In this document: one piece after another, positions 5,457-6,504 of the stretch
How the letters are laid out: each line of letters starts with the position of its first letter
Numbering within the stretch: the first letter of the stretch is position 1
Assembly: GCA_016463045.1 (NCBI GenBank)
Contig: JAEMSB010000279.1
Span: forward strand, 1 to 6,504
From: Niveispirillum sp.
GTDB taxonomy: Bacteria; Pseudomonadota; Alphaproteobacteria; Azospirillales; Azospirillaceae
DNA length: 6,504 nucleotides
Direction of reading: 5' to 3'
The notes under the pieces: model-generated
What the model was told of the DNA's origin: nothing
What the model saw: the letters and a program-made list of their open reading frames with translations, nothing else
Databases searched by the model: none
Made by a program: the position numbers and the translations under genes

Positions 5457-6504
5457 TTGACCATTACCTTTTCCGATCTCGCTCTTCCCGCTTCCCTGAT
5501 GCAGGCCGTGGCCGAGCTGGGCTATGTCAACCCGACCCCGATCCAGGCGCAGGCCATTCCCGCCGCGCTGGAGGGCCAGGATGTCGTGGCATCCGCAAAC
5601 ACCGGCACCGGCAAGACCGCTGCTTTCGTGCTGCCGGCGCTGGCCCGTATCGCCGCGTCGGAGCGTCAGGCCGGTTCCTGGGGCCCGCGCGTCCTGGTGC
5701 TGACCCCGACGCGTGAACTGGCCAGCCAGGTGCTGGAGCAGGTTCGCCTTCTGTCGAAGTTCGGTCGCATCCAGACCGGCACCGTGCTGGGTGGCATGCC
5801 CTATCGCGCCCAGATCGAGATGCTGCGCCGCCGCGCCGATCTGATCGTCGCCACGCCGGGCCGCCTGATCGACCATCTGGAAAACGGCAAGGTCGACCTG
5901 TCCTGCATCGAGATGCTGGTGCTGGACGAAGCTGACCGCATGCTGGACATGGGCTTCCGCGACGCGGTTGAACAGATTGCCGGCGCCTGCCCGGAAGGCC
6001 GCCAGACCCTGCTGTTCACCGCCACGCTGGACCGCACCGCGGAAAAGCTGGCCGCCAGCCTGACCAAGAACCCGGTGCGGGTCGATGTGGCCGGCAAGGC
6101 CGTCACCAATACCTCCATTGAGCAGCGCTGGCTGCGCGCCGACGGCCTGGACCACAAGCACAAGCTGCTGGCCCGCTTGCTGGAAGATGAAGCCTTCGGC
6201 AAGGGCATCATCTTCATGGCCACCAAGGCCGATTGCGATGTGATGGCCGACCGCCTTTCTGAGCAGGGCCACCGCGCCATGCCGCTGCATGGCGACATGC
6301 AGCAGCGCGAGCGTAACCGCGTGGTGCAGTGGCTGCGTGACAGCCGCATCAATGTGCTGGTCGCCACCGACGTTGCTGCCCGCGGCATCGACATTTCCGA
6401 TCTGTCCCACGTCATCAATTTCGACCTGCCGCGCGTGGCCGAAGATTACGTGCACCGTATCGGTCGTACCGGCCGTGCCGGTGCTACCGGCATCTCCTAC
6501 AGCC
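5457..6504 (+). CDS. DEAD-box ATP-dependent RNA helicase, SrmB-like, N-terminal 349 residues, runs off right edge
   Basis: ATP-dependent unwinding of RNA duplexes, typically in ribosome assembly or mRNA turnover. Every core motif is present in order: Q motif (F5 to Q30, with PTPIQ at 26-30); motif I TGTGKT (49-54, K53); Ia PTRELA (84-89); GG (112-113); Ib TPGR (133-136); II DEAD (157-160); III as TAT (188-190) where SAT is usual; V ATDVAARGID (303-312); VI HRIGRTGR (333-340). The segments DEADRMLDMGF, QTLLFTATLD and RADGLDHKHKLL resemble E. coli SrmB more than RhlE or DbpA. The basic C-terminal tail that separates subfamilies is outside the window, so no symbol is given. No ATG is in frame between the stop at 5289-5291 and the Q motif. 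TTG at 5457 gives the typical distance to the Q motif and follows GAAAG at a reasonable spacing; GTG at 5418 would add 13 residues. It is divergent from the TPR/TonB gene. Confidence 0.93.
   Translation, partial: MTITFSDLALPASLMQAVAELGYVNPTPIQAQAIPAALEGQDVVASANTGTGKTAAFVLPALARIAASERQAGSWGPRVLVLTPTRELASQVLEQVRLLSKFGRIQTGTVLGGMPYRAQIEMLRRRADLIVATPGRLIDHLENGKVDLSCIEMLVLDEADRMLDMGFRDAVEQIAGACPEGRQTLLFTATLDRTAEKLAASLTKNPVRVDVAGKAVTNTSIEQRWLRADGLDHKHKLLARLLEDEAFGKGIIFMATKADCDVMADRLSEQGHRAMPLHGDMQQRERNRVVQWLRDSRINVLVATDVAARGIDISDLSHVINFDLPRVAEDYVHRIGRTGRAGATGISYS

Noticed and set aside
5178..6455. A 425-codon minus-strand open frame over the helicase
   Set aside because: It is antisense to an intact DEAD-box helicase with every motif in place, and its translation is low-complexity.

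Overview
The window is GC-rich bacterial chromosome, apart from a short AT-rich patch near 5009-5050. Protein resemblance and base composition suggest an alphaproteobacterium, plausibly in or near Rhodospirillales/Azospirillaceae. That placement is inference from family resemblance only; there is no rRNA or other marker to confirm it. No mobile element, CRISPR array, tRNA or rRNA is visible.

Layout, left to right. (1) A minus-strand gene enters from the left edge and starts at 1159; it encodes a PhoD-like metallophosphatase with no export signal, and its 3' part is outside the window. (2) A 162-bp divergent spacer holds a terminator-shaped hairpin and a small inverted repeat. (3) A complete plus-strand gene (1322-3805) encodes glycogen phosphorylase GlgP with all expected catalytic motifs, standing apart from other glycogen genes. 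(4) A 122-bp convergent spacer carries a strong two-tier hairpin (3873-3911). (5) A minus-strand gene (3928-4995) encodes a secreted periplasmic protein with TPR repeats and a C-terminal TonB-like domain but no membrane anchor. (6) A 461-bp divergent spacer is densely palindromic: three small inverted repeats sit in the probable promoter of the TPR/TonB gene, and a long stem-loop lies just before the next gene. (7) A plus-strand DEAD-box RNA helicase with SrmB-like features begins at a probable TTG codon (5457) and runs off the right edge.

The four genes do not form an operon: strands alternate (-, +, -, +), so each probably has its own promoter. No shared pathway is evident, although storage-glucan breakdown, phosphatase activity, an envelope protein and RNA remodelling are all compatible with housekeeping or stress adaptation. 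No clearly new biological system is visible. The items most worth a second look are the structured leader before the helicase, the palindrome cluster before the TPR/TonB gene, and the anchor-less TPR/TonB protein itself.
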